DNA of 64,000 bases from Heloderma charlesbogerti (Eukaryota; Chordata; Lepidosauria; Squamata; Helodermatidae): the NCBI GenBank assembly GCA_026122225.1, contig JANEZZ010003056.1:248001-312000 (forward strand), given 5' to 3'. A model generated the notes under the pieces. The model saw only the letters and a program-made list of their open reading frames with translations, had not been told where the DNA came from and made no database searches. Of this stretch, positions 10,379-21,547 are shown piece by piece (positions within the stretch are counted from its first letter, which is position 1; every line of letters starts with the position of its first letter). A program made the position numbers and the translations under genes.

Positions 10379-13080
10379 TTTCGGATATTGTTAGAGAAGG
10401 CTAGCATGAGCACGCCAGTAAAGAAAACTGTGCTCTTAGCTCCGATCAGTGTTCAGAGATAAGAGCAAGGTTTCCCTTTTTGGTGTCACGGCCCAGGACC
10501 CTGACCCCTTGCCCTTGGAGAATGAGGCCGCTGAGTTAACGGGACAGGGAGAAGGCTTGGTGACAGAAAGGTGTCATGAGACTCCACCTCCTTAGGGTCT
10601 AGTTCCCTGGAAGGCCCCAGGGACCTGCCCCCCAGTGCCTGCAGGAGGTTGCATTGCCATCAGTCGCTGAATTGAAATGACTGCTTGCAGAGGACTTTGG
10701 AACGTAGGCCAGGGGCTACATTTAATTGAGCCACATGGCAGGTGGCCCACTCCTGATCTATCCTGTCTCTGCTCAAGGCCTCCCACCGTCATCCCTAGGA
10801 ACTCAGGAGGAGCAGGTGCAAGGATGAGCCTGTGCTGAAGTCCAGCAACAGAGACACAGGGCCTATTTGGCAGCACAAGCTCTCCCCTCAGCCCCCCTTA
10901 AGAGAAGGCTGCAAGCATTAGTGCATGTTCTGGATCTGGGCCCAGCTGAGCTCCAGGAAGAGGTGGGACAGCCGGACCTGCTACAGAACTCCTTAGTCTC
11001 TGCCTGTCAGTTTCTGGTGGAATGGCTCTGGTGAGGCAGTGCTCAGCCTACCCTTGCTGATCCAGGTCTGGACCCTGCTGGACCACTGGTGGTCCAGGCC
11101 TCTGACTGACTCCACTCATGAAGGGTGGGAAGAAGCAGACAGCAGGGCCAATTCCAGATCAAGCTGGCATCAAAGGTAGGCATGGGCAGGCACCCCCACA
11201 CCCCAGCAGGGCCCCACTGACAAGAGCCCCCTGGACTCACTCCTCCTCTTCATATTGCCACCTGCTTGTTCACGTGCCTCTCGCACTGGCCCAGACAACG
11301 GTGGGGGTGAGGGGCAGGGGCAGGAGAGGCCCTGGCTGGCTTGCTCCCCGGCTCTCCGCCTGTCAGGCCAGCCAGTGGGAGCAAGGGTGGGGAAGAGGAT
11401 GGGGAGCAACAGCAGCTGGAGACAGTGGGGGTGAGGGGGGGACTCCCTGAGGGAGGGGGCCCATTGGGAGTGACTCACTGAAGCAGCCCCCAAAACCTGA
11501 AGCCAGCCCTGATCCCAAACTTTGACGTACACCTGCTCCCCTTCAAAAATGCCACCCCAATATCCGCAGTATGAAAACAGCCAGCCGTCAGCCTGATCCG
11601 GAACAGATTTCATCCTTGCAAAAACATCCACATTTGGGGGAGGGAGAGTGGATCCGAGCATATGGACTTTCAAAGTGCCCCTTTCCTTTATCTGTCCATC
11701 TTTGAGAGATTTGGGTAGCTTACTTTTTAATTTTTTTATTCTAGTCTCTTCCAACACATTTCTGCAAAGCTGCTTTGGGTTGAGTGCTTCTTAGTCTCCT
11801 TCTCTGTTTCTATTTAAACATCAGAAAAATGTTTTTAAAAGCACATTGATGAGGAGGGGGCAGCACGGGGGTATGGGCTGTCTAAGAGCAAATTTGAGAC
11901 ACGTCACACTTGTTTCTTGTTTACCATGCAGCTCCGCACAATAAATGTGCCAGATTAAGATTTCCACTAAATGGTGTGGGCATCTGTAGATGATTTTAAA
12001 ACTCTTCGCAGAGTGCAGAATCTATTAGTTCACAACCTTATGTTTTAGTCAGAAGAAAGTGGCTTTGCACTCCATGAAATGTGTTAATGCATGGATAGAA
12101 GCCCTCTTATCCTTCTGCTTTTGCTGGTTCCACTCAGCAGAATGGATTATACGTGTGTGTGTGTGTGTTTAATAATCTGACATTAGTATTAAAAGTGATA
12201 TTTAAAGTATTAGTCTGTGTAGCTGGCACAGAGGCGTAGAGGGCAGTTGCCCCCTCTTTCCCTCTGGTGACAAAACATATGTTTATGAAACGATGCATTA
12301 GCAAGAACCATCCAAATGCACGGAGATCAACAGAGAGACTAGATTACTGTCTTAACATTACTTCCCCTGCACCCGCCCCACTCCCCAATTAGTGGCAAGG
12401 GAAAGATTTGAGAACCATTATGAAACTGATTATGGAGAAACGGATTAAAGGCACTGGGTGCAACTAATGGCCACGGAGATGGCTCCAGCAGTCCGGAAAC
12501 TGTGGCTACTGTGATCAGGGAGCTCAATGCAGACAATATCTTTCTATCTGGAATTACAGAAAAAATATTTTGTGCAACAGAGCTGGTTCCACCATTAGGC
12601 AGGGCGACCTGACTTGATCTGGGGGTTGCCAGTTATTGGGGGGAGCAATAATTGGAGGGCAAAAGATGGCCAATTATTAAGTTATTGCTACATCTTTGCC
12701 ACCACGGAAAATGCCATTTGGATCTTCTTCTGCAGGCATGAAGAAGAGGCCCAGGGTGATTTCTAGTTCTGTTACATCTGAGAAGTTTTATTATTCATTT
12801 TACAATACTTATGTTATCACGCCTTTTATGTTTTCGATGTTTAATCTTTTTTTTTTTAAAGCTCAGCTTTCAAATAAAATTTACCAGGGTGGCCTTAGTT
12901 CCAATAAAAATGCGATCAATACAATGAAACAGAATATAAGAACAATATATATTGATATTGTAAGGATATAGTTTTATAAGGAAAACAGCAAGGCAGAAGC
13001 AACGTGCTCAGGGACAACTGTTCTTAAACAGCTGGTAAAATGAAAGCATCTTTGCCTAGAACCAAAAAGATGATCATCTG
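10379..13080. other. Intergenic DNA, mostly single copy
   Basis: No gene was found. A G/C-rich tract (10.5-11.6 kb) produces long chance open frames on both strands without recognisable motifs. About 11880-12110 and 12290-12560 look like single-copy AT-balanced DNA and could be conserved non-coding, but carry no decisive motif. A (GT)n run is at 12151-12168. Confidence 0.4.
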
Positions 13081-13082
13081 AG

Positions 13083-13375
13083 CCAGGGGTGGGGAACTTT
13101 TTTCAGCCTGAGAGCCAAATTCCATTTCAGAGAAGCTCTCGGGGGCTGCATTCCGGGGCCAAAGGCAAATTGAGGCGGAGCCAGAAATACCAGCATATTT
13201 TAGCTGAAAGTCAGCATCTGCCTTAGGAAAGGCAGTTCAACATTTTAGAATGGGGAGAAAATTCCACAAAAGCCAGGAAGCCATCAAATGTGATTGGGCA
13301 AAAGGGCTGTGGCCAGCTGGAGAACCGTGGAGGGGCGGGCCACATTTGGCCTCTGGGCCACAGGCTGTGCACTGT
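13083..13375. repeat. Degenerate MITE-like repeat
   Basis: It begins with aggggtggggaac and contains gagagccaaattcc. Near the other end it has gggccacatttggcc and gggccacaggctg, which are partial inverted counterparts. This arrangement is familiar from hAT-type MITEs, but no target duplication was identified. Confidence 0.4.
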
Positions 13376-14509
13376 TGTTCTAGGCATGAGGCAAACCTCC
13401 CTGGGGATAGCATTCCAAAGGCAGGAATTTGGCATGGGCTCTCAAAGAAAAGCCTCTGATGACAACCAAAGGGGATGAATATCTGGTTTAGAACTTGTGA
13501 CATTCAATGCAGTTAACGTAACACAATCACAACACTGTAACTAAAAGTAAACAGGGGAGTACATAAAAATTCATATAGCATAAGCATCAGAACCCGCTTC
13601 GTGAGATGCAAGAAGTAGGGGGTGTTGGAGAAATCCGGAATGGAATCAAATGAGTTCAGAGTTCTCTGAAGCCGACCTGCAGTTTCTGCAGCAGATCGGC
13701 TTTTCCCGAGTCACATACGAGAAAAAAAGGACAAACTCTGAACATGTGCAGTTTCTCATTTTAAACTCATGTAAATCATGGCACCGTCATACCTACAGGG
13801 ATGAAACGGAGTTCGCTTCCGCTGCCCTGATGCTGAACACATTTGCTGGGGAATGAGCGCCATTGTGTTGTAGAAGAGGATAATATATTTTAAAAGTATA
13901 ATAAAATGAATATCTGTAACCATCTAGCAAGCCCACCCACTTACTATACAATGCTTTAAAAAAAAAAAAAAAGAGGAAGGAAAAAAAATCAATGCTGCAG
14001 GAAGCAACATCAGCCCCAGTGGATCCCAGTGTGCCCAGGCCAGGCGTTGACCCTGGGCTTCTTTGCTGTTGCATCATCACCTGCAGTTCTGGGGGTGGGG
14101 AGTTCCTAGGTTGCTGGACCCTGAATGCCACCACTGAGGGTCAAGATATTGCCGTTTGAGTGCAGGGAAAATGCAGTTGCTCCCAACAGAAGTGCCCCTT
14201 CGAGGAACAATGTCTGAATTCTCTGGAACAGTGATGGCTCTAGGATTGGGGGGGGGGCGCGTCAGGCAGAGCCCCCCTGTAACCTGGAAGAGGCAGAACA
14301 TGCTAAGGGAGATCTCTCAGGCTGCATCTGATTTTCTGGGACACTCTGTGCAAAATGGAAATGATAACACTGTTAGGGCAAAGGGGCCCCTTGCTAGTCT
14401 TGAGGCCCTTGCAAATGCCCAACCATGCCAACTCCTGGAGCCAGGCCTGCTCCCAAAGCAACTGAGTATCAACTGCAGACTGTAGGGAAAGACCCTATCG
14501 TCTTCACAG
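13376..14509. other. Intergenic DNA with fragments of repeats
   Basis: At 13616 the sequence tagggggtgttggag, then gaatcaaatgag, is the inverted match of the end of the hAT element at 16549-16859, so a related copy starts here; its right end was not found. Positions 14378-14477 match 15289-15385 (cctgctcccaaagcaact in both), a direct repeat pair in the same orientation. No gene seen. Confidence 0.45.
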
Positions 14510-14700
14510 ACACACTCGTTATTATACCACTTGAACTGTCCTTGCTTTCTCCAAGGAACCTGAGAATTGTAGCTTGGTAAAGGACTGGGCACTCTCCTAA
14601 AGAGTCTTGGAGCAGTTCCCCCTACCCCTCTACACCTGCACCCACAATTCCCAGCATTCCCCATAAAGACAGACTGGCTCTTAAACCAGTTTAAGTGTGA
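14510..14700. repeat. Inverted-repeat (MITE-like) element
   Basis: The left end cacactcgttattatacca and the right end taaaccagtttaagtgtg are partially inverted. The interior has gagaattgtagcttgg and cacaattcccagcattcc, which are also inverted counterparts. Unclassified. Confidence 0.45.
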
Positions 14701-14960
14701 ATACCTTGCACCTTACGATCAGCCTGTTAGTTTCTAAAACAGTCGCTGCTGCCTGTCTCCCCTCCCCCAAGGTACGGCCTTTGAGTGTTTTCCTATTAAC
14801 CTTATCACCTGATGGGCAAAAGAAAAGGTTTAACAGAAGCTTAGGCCTAATTGGATGGTATTTCTGTATTTTCTTATGTAAAACTGGTTCTGGTCCATTG
14901 TTTTTATTTATTTGCAATAACTGTGCTCATTGGAGTTTGTAATGACAATGCCATGGGTGA
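14700..14960. promoter_or_regulatory. Candidate conserved non-coding block with SOX/FOX-like motifs
   Basis: This is single-copy sequence with tccattgtttttatttatt (SOX-type ccattgtt next to a FOX-type ttatttatt) at 14896-14914, plus cctaattgg. No repeat or coding feature was found. Proposed only on composition and motifs. Confidence 0.25.
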
Positions 14961-15218
14961 CGAGAATTTGCTCTAAGTATTATTCCCTCCCTCCGTTATC
15001 TCCTGCCTCTCCTCTAAACTGGGTCTCTCAGGAGAAAAGCTGCAACAGACCCTGGCTGGAAAAGACACCTTGCTGAGTACACACAGCTTCAGTTGTTTCT
15101 GGAGATGCGTTCTCCAACTGGGTTTGAAATTGCTTTACAAATATCCTGTTTGTTTTTCTCCTGCTCTCTTTCCACCTTGCGTAGGTGCAAGGAAAAGACA
15201 AAGACAGAGTAGGTCTAA

Positions 15219-15300
15219 TGTAGCCTTCCCAAACCTGGTGCCCCCCAGATGTGTTGGGACTGCAGCTCCCATCATTCCCAGCCAGCATGGCCAAAGGGGC
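15219..15300. repeat. Palindromic repeat family 2, half copy
   Basis: It contains ttcccaaacctggtgcccc, agatgtgttgggactgcag and cattcccagccagcatgg, as in the left arm of family 2. An inverted half copy lies at 15705-15775. Confidence 0.6.
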
Positions 15301-15399
15301 CCGCTGCTGGTCTTGGGGCCCTGGCAAATCTGGAGTCGCCCCTGCTCCCAAAGCAACTAAGCACCAGCTGCAGAGCTGTTGGTTAACCAAATGCCTAAA

Positions 15400-15668
15400 G
15401 CCATTTGGGTGGCTTTAAAAGGGAGTTGGACAAATTCCTGGAGGAAACGGCCATCAATGGCTACTAGCCCCGGCGGCTATGTGCTACCTGCAGTACCAGA
15501 GGCAGTGAGCCTGTGTACACCAGTTGCTGGGGAACATGGGTGGGAGGGTGCTGTTGAGCTCGTGCCCTGCTTGTGGGTTCCCAGTCAACAGCTGGATGGC
15601 CACTGTGTGAACAGAATGCTGGACTAGTTGGTCTGATCCAGCATGGCTCTTCTTATGTTCTTATGAGC
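15400..15668 (+). mobile_element. CR1 LINE 3' end, subfamily ending TTCTTATGTTCTTATG
   Basis: This is the last part of a CR1-type LINE (called CR1-B here). It has gagttggacaaattcctgg, gctggggaacatgggtggg, agaatgctggactag and the terminal repeat ttcttatgttcttatga. The same subfamily is at 18.4, 37.1 and 60.3/63.1 kb. It is severely 5' truncated and has no open frame. Confidence 0.8.
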
Positions 15669-16040
15669 AAGCGCAGGGAAAGGCACAGTCTCCTTCACAA
15701 ACACCTCTCGTGGCCATGCTGGCTGGGAATTATGGAAGCTGCAGCCCAACACATCTTGAGGTTGGGGAAGGCTGGCATCAATACATCACAGCTAAAGAGT
15801 TGTGCTCTGAACTGGGAAGTCCATGGTCCCAATCTTGCCTCTGCTGTGAACTTAGCAACTTCTCTTCAGTGTAAATGACCCTGTATTGCAGAGAAGACCT
15901 TGATTGGCTCTCCCCACAGAGTTTTCTTCTCCTAAAATTAGCCCCTGGGTGGGTAGGTATTTGGACGGGGTGGGGAGGTGGGGTGGGGGAGAGCGGCGGT
16001 CTAACTGGTGCCTGTGCATTTCCCCTTCCATGGAGAATAG

Positions 16041-16232
16041 CAGTGCCATGGGAGAGAGTGGTGGCGGTGGTGGCGGTGGCGGTGGGGAAAGGGTTGGCGG
16101 TGGGGAAAGGGTTGGATCTCCACTGGTGGCGGTGGGGAAAGGGTTGGATGGCGGTGGCGGTGGCGGTGGGGAAAGGGTTGGCGGTGGGGAAAGGGTTGGA
16201 TCCCCACTGGTGGCGGTGGGGAAAGGGTTGGA
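16041..16232. repeat. G-rich minisatellite, 84-bp higher-order unit
   Basis: GGTGGC and ggggaaagggttgg subunits alternate. The blocks at 16111 and 16195 (gttggatctccactgg and gttggatccccactgg) are 84 bp apart. Because 84 is a multiple of three, open frames run through on both strands by chance. Closely spaced G-runs could form G-quadruplexes. Confidence 0.85.
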
Positions 16233-16548
16233 TCTCCCTGCCACATTCCATATCTCCTGTCCAAATTGCCTCCCTGCAACGCCTTTTAGAAAATGTCATG
16301 AGATCCAGTCACAGATTGCTCACCTAACATTTAGTTTGACCCCAAGCGGCTTTCGCCAAGCTGTTATCCCTCATTTGCAATGGGCGGGGTGGGTGTGGGT
16401 GGGGTGTTAATACCAACACATCTTCAGCGGTTGTTGTAACAAGATAATGTCTGTGAAATGCTTCTGAATGCTACAATGCTACATAGCTGCTCATCATTAT
16501 TACTGTATTCCTGAGAGAGAAGCAAAAGCCAGGACCGTCCCTTAAAAC

Positions 16549-16859
16549 TAGGGCTGTACCGCTTCGGTTAAATCTTGGCCATCTGTGTTTTACGGATTGT
16601 CAGGCGTCCTTCGTTCCATCGTCCACTCATGGATGGAATTGGATTTTTGGTACGAGAATTTCGTTCGTTTCCACCTGCGCATTTGCACTAACGTGCAGGT
16701 GCGCACTTGCGCAAATCCCACCCTAACTAAAAAAAATGGTGTGCAAGTCTGTGGAATCTGCACAACTCAGAAAAAGCTGGTCCACTCTGGAATCTGCAAG
16801 TTGGATTCATAGAAATCCGAACTCATTTGAATCTGCTGCAGATTTCTCCAACACTCCTA
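16549..16859. mobile_element. Short hAT-type element with perfect 8-bp target duplication
   Basis: The 311-bp insertion begins tagggctgtacc and ends acactccta, so the termini are TAGGRnTGT-like inverted repeats. It is flanked on both sides by the identical 8-mer cttaaaac (16541-16548 and 16860-16867). No transposase frame is present. The longer element at 19314 has similar termini. Confidence 0.8.
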
Positions 16860-16867
16860 CTTAAAAC

Positions 16868-17124
16868 ACTGGAGAGCCAGTGTAGTGTAGTGGTGAGAGT
16901 GACGGACTGGGAGCCGGGAGATCCGGGTTCTAGTCCCCACTCGGCCATGGAAGCTCACTGGGTGACTTTGGGCCAGTCACAGACTCTCAGCCCAACCTAC
17001 CTCACAGGGTTGTTGTTGTGAGGATACAACGGTGAGGAGGAGGATAATGTAAGCCGCCTTGAGTTCCTTGCGAGAGGGAGAAAGGCGGGGTATAAATGCA
17101 ATAAATAAATAAATAAATAAATAA
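16868..17124 (+). mobile_element. tRNA-headed, L2/MIR-tailed SINE with (AAAT)n tail
   Basis: The head gtgtagtgtagtggtgagag and box-B-like gggttctagtcccc are tRNA-derived. The middle has gggtgactttgggccagtc. The tail has ggataatgtaagccgcc and cggggtataaatgcaataa, like L2/MIR 3' ends. Other copies: 21883 (minus), 22893, 38627 and a poor one at 22640. Confidence 0.85.
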
Positions 17125-17504
17125 AACAAGGGATTTGGGCTGCCATGTGTCCTGCTTTACAGATGACGCTCCTCTGCTTGAAGGCATCCCCTCTTTGGAA
17201 GTTCTTCCAGTCCAAGTCCAGTCTAATGATAAAGGACCCTAAAGCAGAGAGCGGCAGGGCCCTTGCGGTTCCCCATCAACACTCTGCTGGCTTAGTCTGC
17301 TGACTAGGTGCTCATAGGTCACTGGCTTCCCTACTCTGGCGAGACACGATGCATTTTGATTTAAATATAGCAATGCTGTCTAAATTTGCATTTGTACGTA
17401 CACATTAGAATATGCACATGTTAGGCAAATATGCACCCTCCTTTTGGGCAATGCATTTCCTCTCTCTTTTTGGCAGTGCGTAAGTGGACACCTTGCAAGA
17501 GGCT

Positions 17505-17786
17505 CGATCATCCCAGAGTGCAGGACACAGAATAATAGGCTCAAGTGACAGGAAGCCAGATTCCGGCTGAACATCAAGAAAAATGTCCTGACTGTCAGAG
17601 CAATATGACAATGGAACCAATGACCCAGGGAGGTGGTGGGCTCTCCCACCCTGGAGGCGTTCAAGACGAGGCTGGACAGCCACCTGTCAGGGGGATGCTC
17701 TGACTCAGATTCCTGCATTGAGCAGGGGGTTGGACTCGATGGCCTTGCAGGCCCCTTCCAACCCTACTATTCTATGATTCTATGAG
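17505..17786 (+). mobile_element. CR1-A 3' end
   Basis: It matches the C-terminal RT coding end and 3' UTR of the CR1 at 1195-4215, with cagattccggctgaacatc, cagggaggtggtgggctctc and the terminal attctatgattctatga. 5' truncated. Confidence 0.9.
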
Positions 17787-18217
17787 GTGCTTTTATTTGC
17801 ACGAGTCTCCAGCTCTGTTTTGCCAGCTCGCCACTAGAGCGTGCTCGAGTGCTGCAAACTGTAGAATTTTCACAAAAGATGAAGAAGCCAGAGAATTAAG
17901 GCCCAATCTCCTATATGTAGTAGGATTGGGGGTGGGTGGGTGGGGGGAGAGAGAGAGAGGTCTTCAGGGCCAGTTTGGTCTTAGTCTTTTTTTCTTTAAT
18001 TGTTTTTTAATTTTATTAAAATTCAGAAAGCATCAATCTCTAACTGTAATAAAATATACTAGTCAAACTACATAAGAACAAAAACAACTGCAAAAGGCAT
18101 TCACACATCTAATTTATATTAAAAACATATTAAATGTGGAGCAACACATTTCTACAAATTCAGGACCAACAGATAGCAATGCAATATAACGTTGCTAAAA
18201 CTTGATCATGAACTTAG
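17787..18217. other. Intergenic DNA, no feature recognised
   Basis: AT-rich with several poly-T/poly-A stretches; no gene or classifiable repeat. The minus strand of 17975-18180 resembles a decayed LINE 3' tail, but this is uncertain. Confidence 0.35.
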
Positions 18218-18395
18218 GGTGCAATCCTATGCATGTTTGGACAGAAAAAAAGTCCTACAATTCCCAGCATTCCTCAGCCAGCTACGTTTGGATTGCGCCC
18301 TTACAGTCCAATTCTATCTGTGTTTACTCAGAAGTAAGTCCCAGTGTGTTCAGTGGGGCTTACTCCCAGGTAAATGTGCATAGGATTGCAGCCAA
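18218..18395. repeat. Palindromic interspersed repeat, family 3
   Basis: It contains cagaagtaagtcccagtgtg, ggggcttactcccaggtaa and cataggattgcagcc, preceded by the inverted gggtgcaatcctatgcatg. A related copy lies at 27590-27725. Class not assigned. Confidence 0.6.
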
Positions 18396-18429
18396 AAGGA
18401 ACTTTGCCTTCGAATACTTCACCGGCCGG

Positions 18430-19010
18430 TCAGTAACCCATGGTCCTCCAACTGCTGCAGAAAAGGGCAACCAAAATGATCAAGGGGCTGGAGCAACTCC
18501 CCTGTCTCAGAAGGTTAGAACATCAGGGACTGATGTTTAGAAAAAGGGCGGGTAAGGGAAGACATGATAGAGGTGTACAAAATTATGCCCGGTGTGGAGA
18601 AAGTGGACAGGGAGACATTTTTCTCCCTCTCTCTTAACACTAGAACTCAATGGGGTCATCCCGTGAAGCTGATTGGTGGGAGATTCAGGACAGAGAAAAG
18701 GAAGGACATATTCATGCAGCGCAGAGCTAAACTATGAAATTCGCTACCACAAGATATAGCTATGGCCAACAATTTGGATGGTTTTACAAAGGAGTTAAAC
18801 AAACTCTTGGAGGATAAGGCTATCAAAGCTACTAGTCCTCAAGGCTATGTGTTACCTCCAGTATCAGAGGCAGTATGCCTCTATGGACATGAGTTGCTGG
18901 GGAACATGGGTGGGAGGGTGCTGTTGAGCTCATGCCCTGTTTGTGGGTTTCCCGTGGGCAGCTGGTTGGTGACTCTTTGAGCAGAGTGCTGGACTACATG
19001 TTCTTATGAT
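18430..19010 (+). mobile_element. CR1-B LINE 3' end
   Basis: It starts near aagggcaaccaaaatgatca (RT C-terminal tail), continues with tacaaaattatgcccggtgtggag-like and ggggaacatgggtgggagg blocks, and ends at atgttcttatg. A degenerate frame for the KATK-IKGLEQLP-like RT tail is visible; stops interrupt it. Confidence 0.8.
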
Positions 19011-19097
19011 TGCAACACCCATCAGCCCTAGCATAGTGCATGGTGAGGGAAGATGGGATTTGCAGTCCAGCATCATCTAGGCGGCCACACATTGCTG

Positions 19098-20480
19098 CGA
19101 TCCTTAACTCATTTTCATTTCATTTCATTTGTTATATGTTTATACCACCCTTGGCTGAAGCTTTCTGGGCACTGCGGGCAGTTCACAAAAATTAAAAACC
19201 ACTAAAATACATTATATAAAATATAAAACCATTCATGCAATAACATAGAACAAATAATGCACACAACAGCAACATATATCTACAACAAAAACAATCAGGC
19301 AGAGACATTCAAGTAGAGATGTACGAAAATTCCACCACGGAGCTCGGGGAGGCCGAATGCCAGCGCATTTGGCCCCCCGAAATCGGTGGCGGAACAGCCT
19401 GCTACCCCCCCGCCCCCCCCCCGGGACGAGACTTACCTTGGGCGGATCTTCCTGGCGGCGGCGGCTCCGGTGGCGGTTCGGCGTACGTTCGGCGGCGGCG
19501 GCTGCGGCTGCGGCGGCCGGTCTTCTGACCGGCTGCTGCCGCCGCCATTTCCAGTTTAAAAAAAAACGTGATAGGCTACGTAAAGATTTACGTAGCCTAT
19601 CACTGCTAGGTTTTAAAAAAAAAGTGATAGGCTACGTAAGTGTTTACGTAGCATATCACAGCTGACTTAAAAAAACAACAACGTGCGTAAGCAAATAGCA
19701 TAGCTATTTGCGTTCCCCTTATTTTTGCCGTCTTAGTCTACGTAAATGTTTATGTAGACTAAGACGTGCCAAAATAAGAAACGCAAATGGCGGTGGCCGT
19801 GGCCGCCGCCATTTGTGTATGCACGTTGTTGTTTTTTTTTAAGTCAGCCGTGATAGTCTACGTAAACATTTATGTAGCCTATCACGGCTGACTGCAGGGA
19901 CGCAAACGGCGGTGGCTATGGCCGCCGCCATTTGCGTTCCTGCTAGCCAGCAGCCGGATGTCCGGCTGCTGGCGGAGCTGGCTGGCGGCTCCGCAGAATC
20001 CCTGCGGAGCACAGCCGGCCGGCCAGGATTCCGGGAGGGGGGGAGGAACGGAGCGCCTCCCCCCCCGGCAAGGATTCCGGGGGGAGGGACAGAACATTTC
20101 CCCCCCAACCATAAACATAATCCGTGAAAGGTAAGCACCTTTCGTACATCCCTACATTCAAGAGACTCATTCTACGCTGCCAAATGCCTGAGAAGAGGGC
20201 AGTTGTAACCTGGCGCTGAAAAGATGACAATGTTGGCGCCAGGCAGGCCTTGTAAGGGAAATTATTCCATAAATGGGGAGCCACCACCAAAAAGGCCCTC
20301 TCCCTTGTTGCCACCCTCCGAGCCTTCCTTAGAGGGGGGTCCCGGAGGAGGGCCTTAGATGCAGAGCATAGTGTATGGGTTGGTTCATGCCAGGAGAAGC
20401 GTTCTGTCAGGTACTGTGGTCCCAAGCTGTGTAGGATCTCAGTTACAGATTGGTCCTTAACTAAGGACCAATCCTTCTGA
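19098..20480 (-). mobile_element. L2 LINE 3' part, split by a hAT insertion
   Basis: The two L2 pieces are 19098-19313 (3' UTR) and 20163-20480 (coding end). On the minus strand the coding end has ATRERAFLVVAPHLWNNFP and FSWHEPTHTLCSASKALL, which match the conserved RT C-terminal tail of L2 elements. The pieces are separated exactly by the element at 19314-20154 and one 8-bp duplication. The L2 therefore predates the hAT insertion. Confidence 0.75.
19314..20154. mobile_element. Multi-hairpin hAT-type element (841 bp) with 8-bp target duplication
   Basis: The ends are tagagatgtacgaaa on the left and tttcgtacatcccta on the right, inverted repeats of about 15 bp. Identical cattcaag 8-mers flank it at 19306-19313 and 20155-20162. 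Inside are four palindromes at 19568-19603, 19624-19659, 19730-19765 and 19843-19892, all built on gatagnctacgtaaa or a close variant. A larger palindrome pairs 19657-19687 with 19821-19851. GC-rich terminal thirds contain GCC-rich hairpins. No transposase is encoded, so it would depend on a hAT transposase supplied elsewhere. Confidence 0.85.
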
Positions 20481-21360
20481 ATGAATGGAATTGCATTTCT
20501 TTTGCCCATTCAAATGGGGATTCTTGCAGGCTGCAAGCAGACTTTCTTGTCCAGATCGAAGCATAGGCGACTGACACCCCACCCCTGTACACACGCGCTT
20601 CCCAAATTTTCCCCATTAGTTTCAGTGGAGAGAGCAGCTAAAGGTGCAGCACATCATGTTGCATGTGCAGACCAGCGCACACCAGCTTTGAAATGAAAAG
20701 AGGACCGCCCCCCCCGGGTGAGCATCTGAGCACACAAGAGACTTTTGGACTGGGGCGGCTGCCCTGGGTGGTCCCTGATCACCCGCCTGCTCAGAATTGG
20801 ATACACAACGTTTCAATCATGCCATCCCTTAATCTTTTCCACTTTTTTTCTTTTTTTAAATTAAATGAATGCAAACCTAATTTCCCAAACCTCTCTGCTT
20901 AGATATAATCCACATGACTGTTTTATCATCCCGGTTACGCTCAGCTATACTGCCCCTCCTCCCAATTTGTATTCAAGCCCTCCCTTTAATCTTCTCCAAT
21001 ACTCCAGGTAGGGTTCACTAGTCTTCTGTTGCAATCCCATAATTTCTGTGGATGTCTGTGTTTTATTCTTCTGTCAATACTTCCAGGTACTCTATTTGCT
21101 TTCTTAACTACTGCTGCACATCGAACTGCTGTTTTTAATATCCTTTCCAGAGGAACCTATGACTCTAAACCCAGTTTGCGTGTCTCTCTCTGTGTTTTCC
21201 TGGGCGTTTCCTCTTTGGCGTAGAAGCGCTTTTATCATTCACGGAGTCCAAGGCGGAGGAGGCTGGTGTCTACACTGATGTTGGAGTCTCCACCCTCCAC
21301 CGGCCCAGCGCCTGAACGTAAGGCTTTCTGCGACACGTGCACACAGGCACTCCGGTTCTA
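20481..21360. other. Intergenic DNA, no gene
   Basis: Short chance open frames only. At 21248-21302 a ggaggctggtgtc and ctccaccctccacc pair may be a collapsed remnant of the hairpin MITE family 1. No other feature recognised. Confidence 0.35.
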
Positions 21361-21361
21361 G

Positions 21362-21515
21362 TCAGCCGAGTTCTGTTGCCCTCCAATTGTGTTGGACTGC
21401 CGCTCCCATAATTCCCAGACAGATGCTGGTTATACTATATAAGCCTTTCCCACGCTCACTGGGAACGATGGGTGTTGCAGTCCCATCGTTCCCAGTGGGG
21501 ATGGTTAGGGAAGCT
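21362..21515. repeat. Palindromic repeat family 2, degenerate
   Basis: ttgccctccaattgtgttgg, then ctcccataattcccagac, resembles the left arm of family 2. The right part has gatgggtgttgcagtccc. Confidence 0.5.
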
Positions 21516-21547
21516 GTATTACGTGTTCAATGGCTAAAACAGCAACC

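Noticed and set aside
11170..11757. 195-codon open frame on the minus strand
   Set aside because: Pro/Gly/Arg-rich, no recognisable motif, no splice or CpG context, and it lies in a G/C-skewed tract; best explained as chance.
13416..13503. Several short open frames near 13.2-13.5 kb
   Set aside because: Overlapping chance frames on both strands in decayed repeat sequence without motifs.
15852..16410. Pro/His-rich or Gly-rich open frames on both strands
   Set aside because: They are produced by the 84-bp minisatellite, whose length is a multiple of three; no gene context.
19400..20060. CpG-island-like GC-rich segments as a second promoter
   Set aside because: They are the GC-rich terminal parts of a hAT element flanked by a target duplication, not a gene start.
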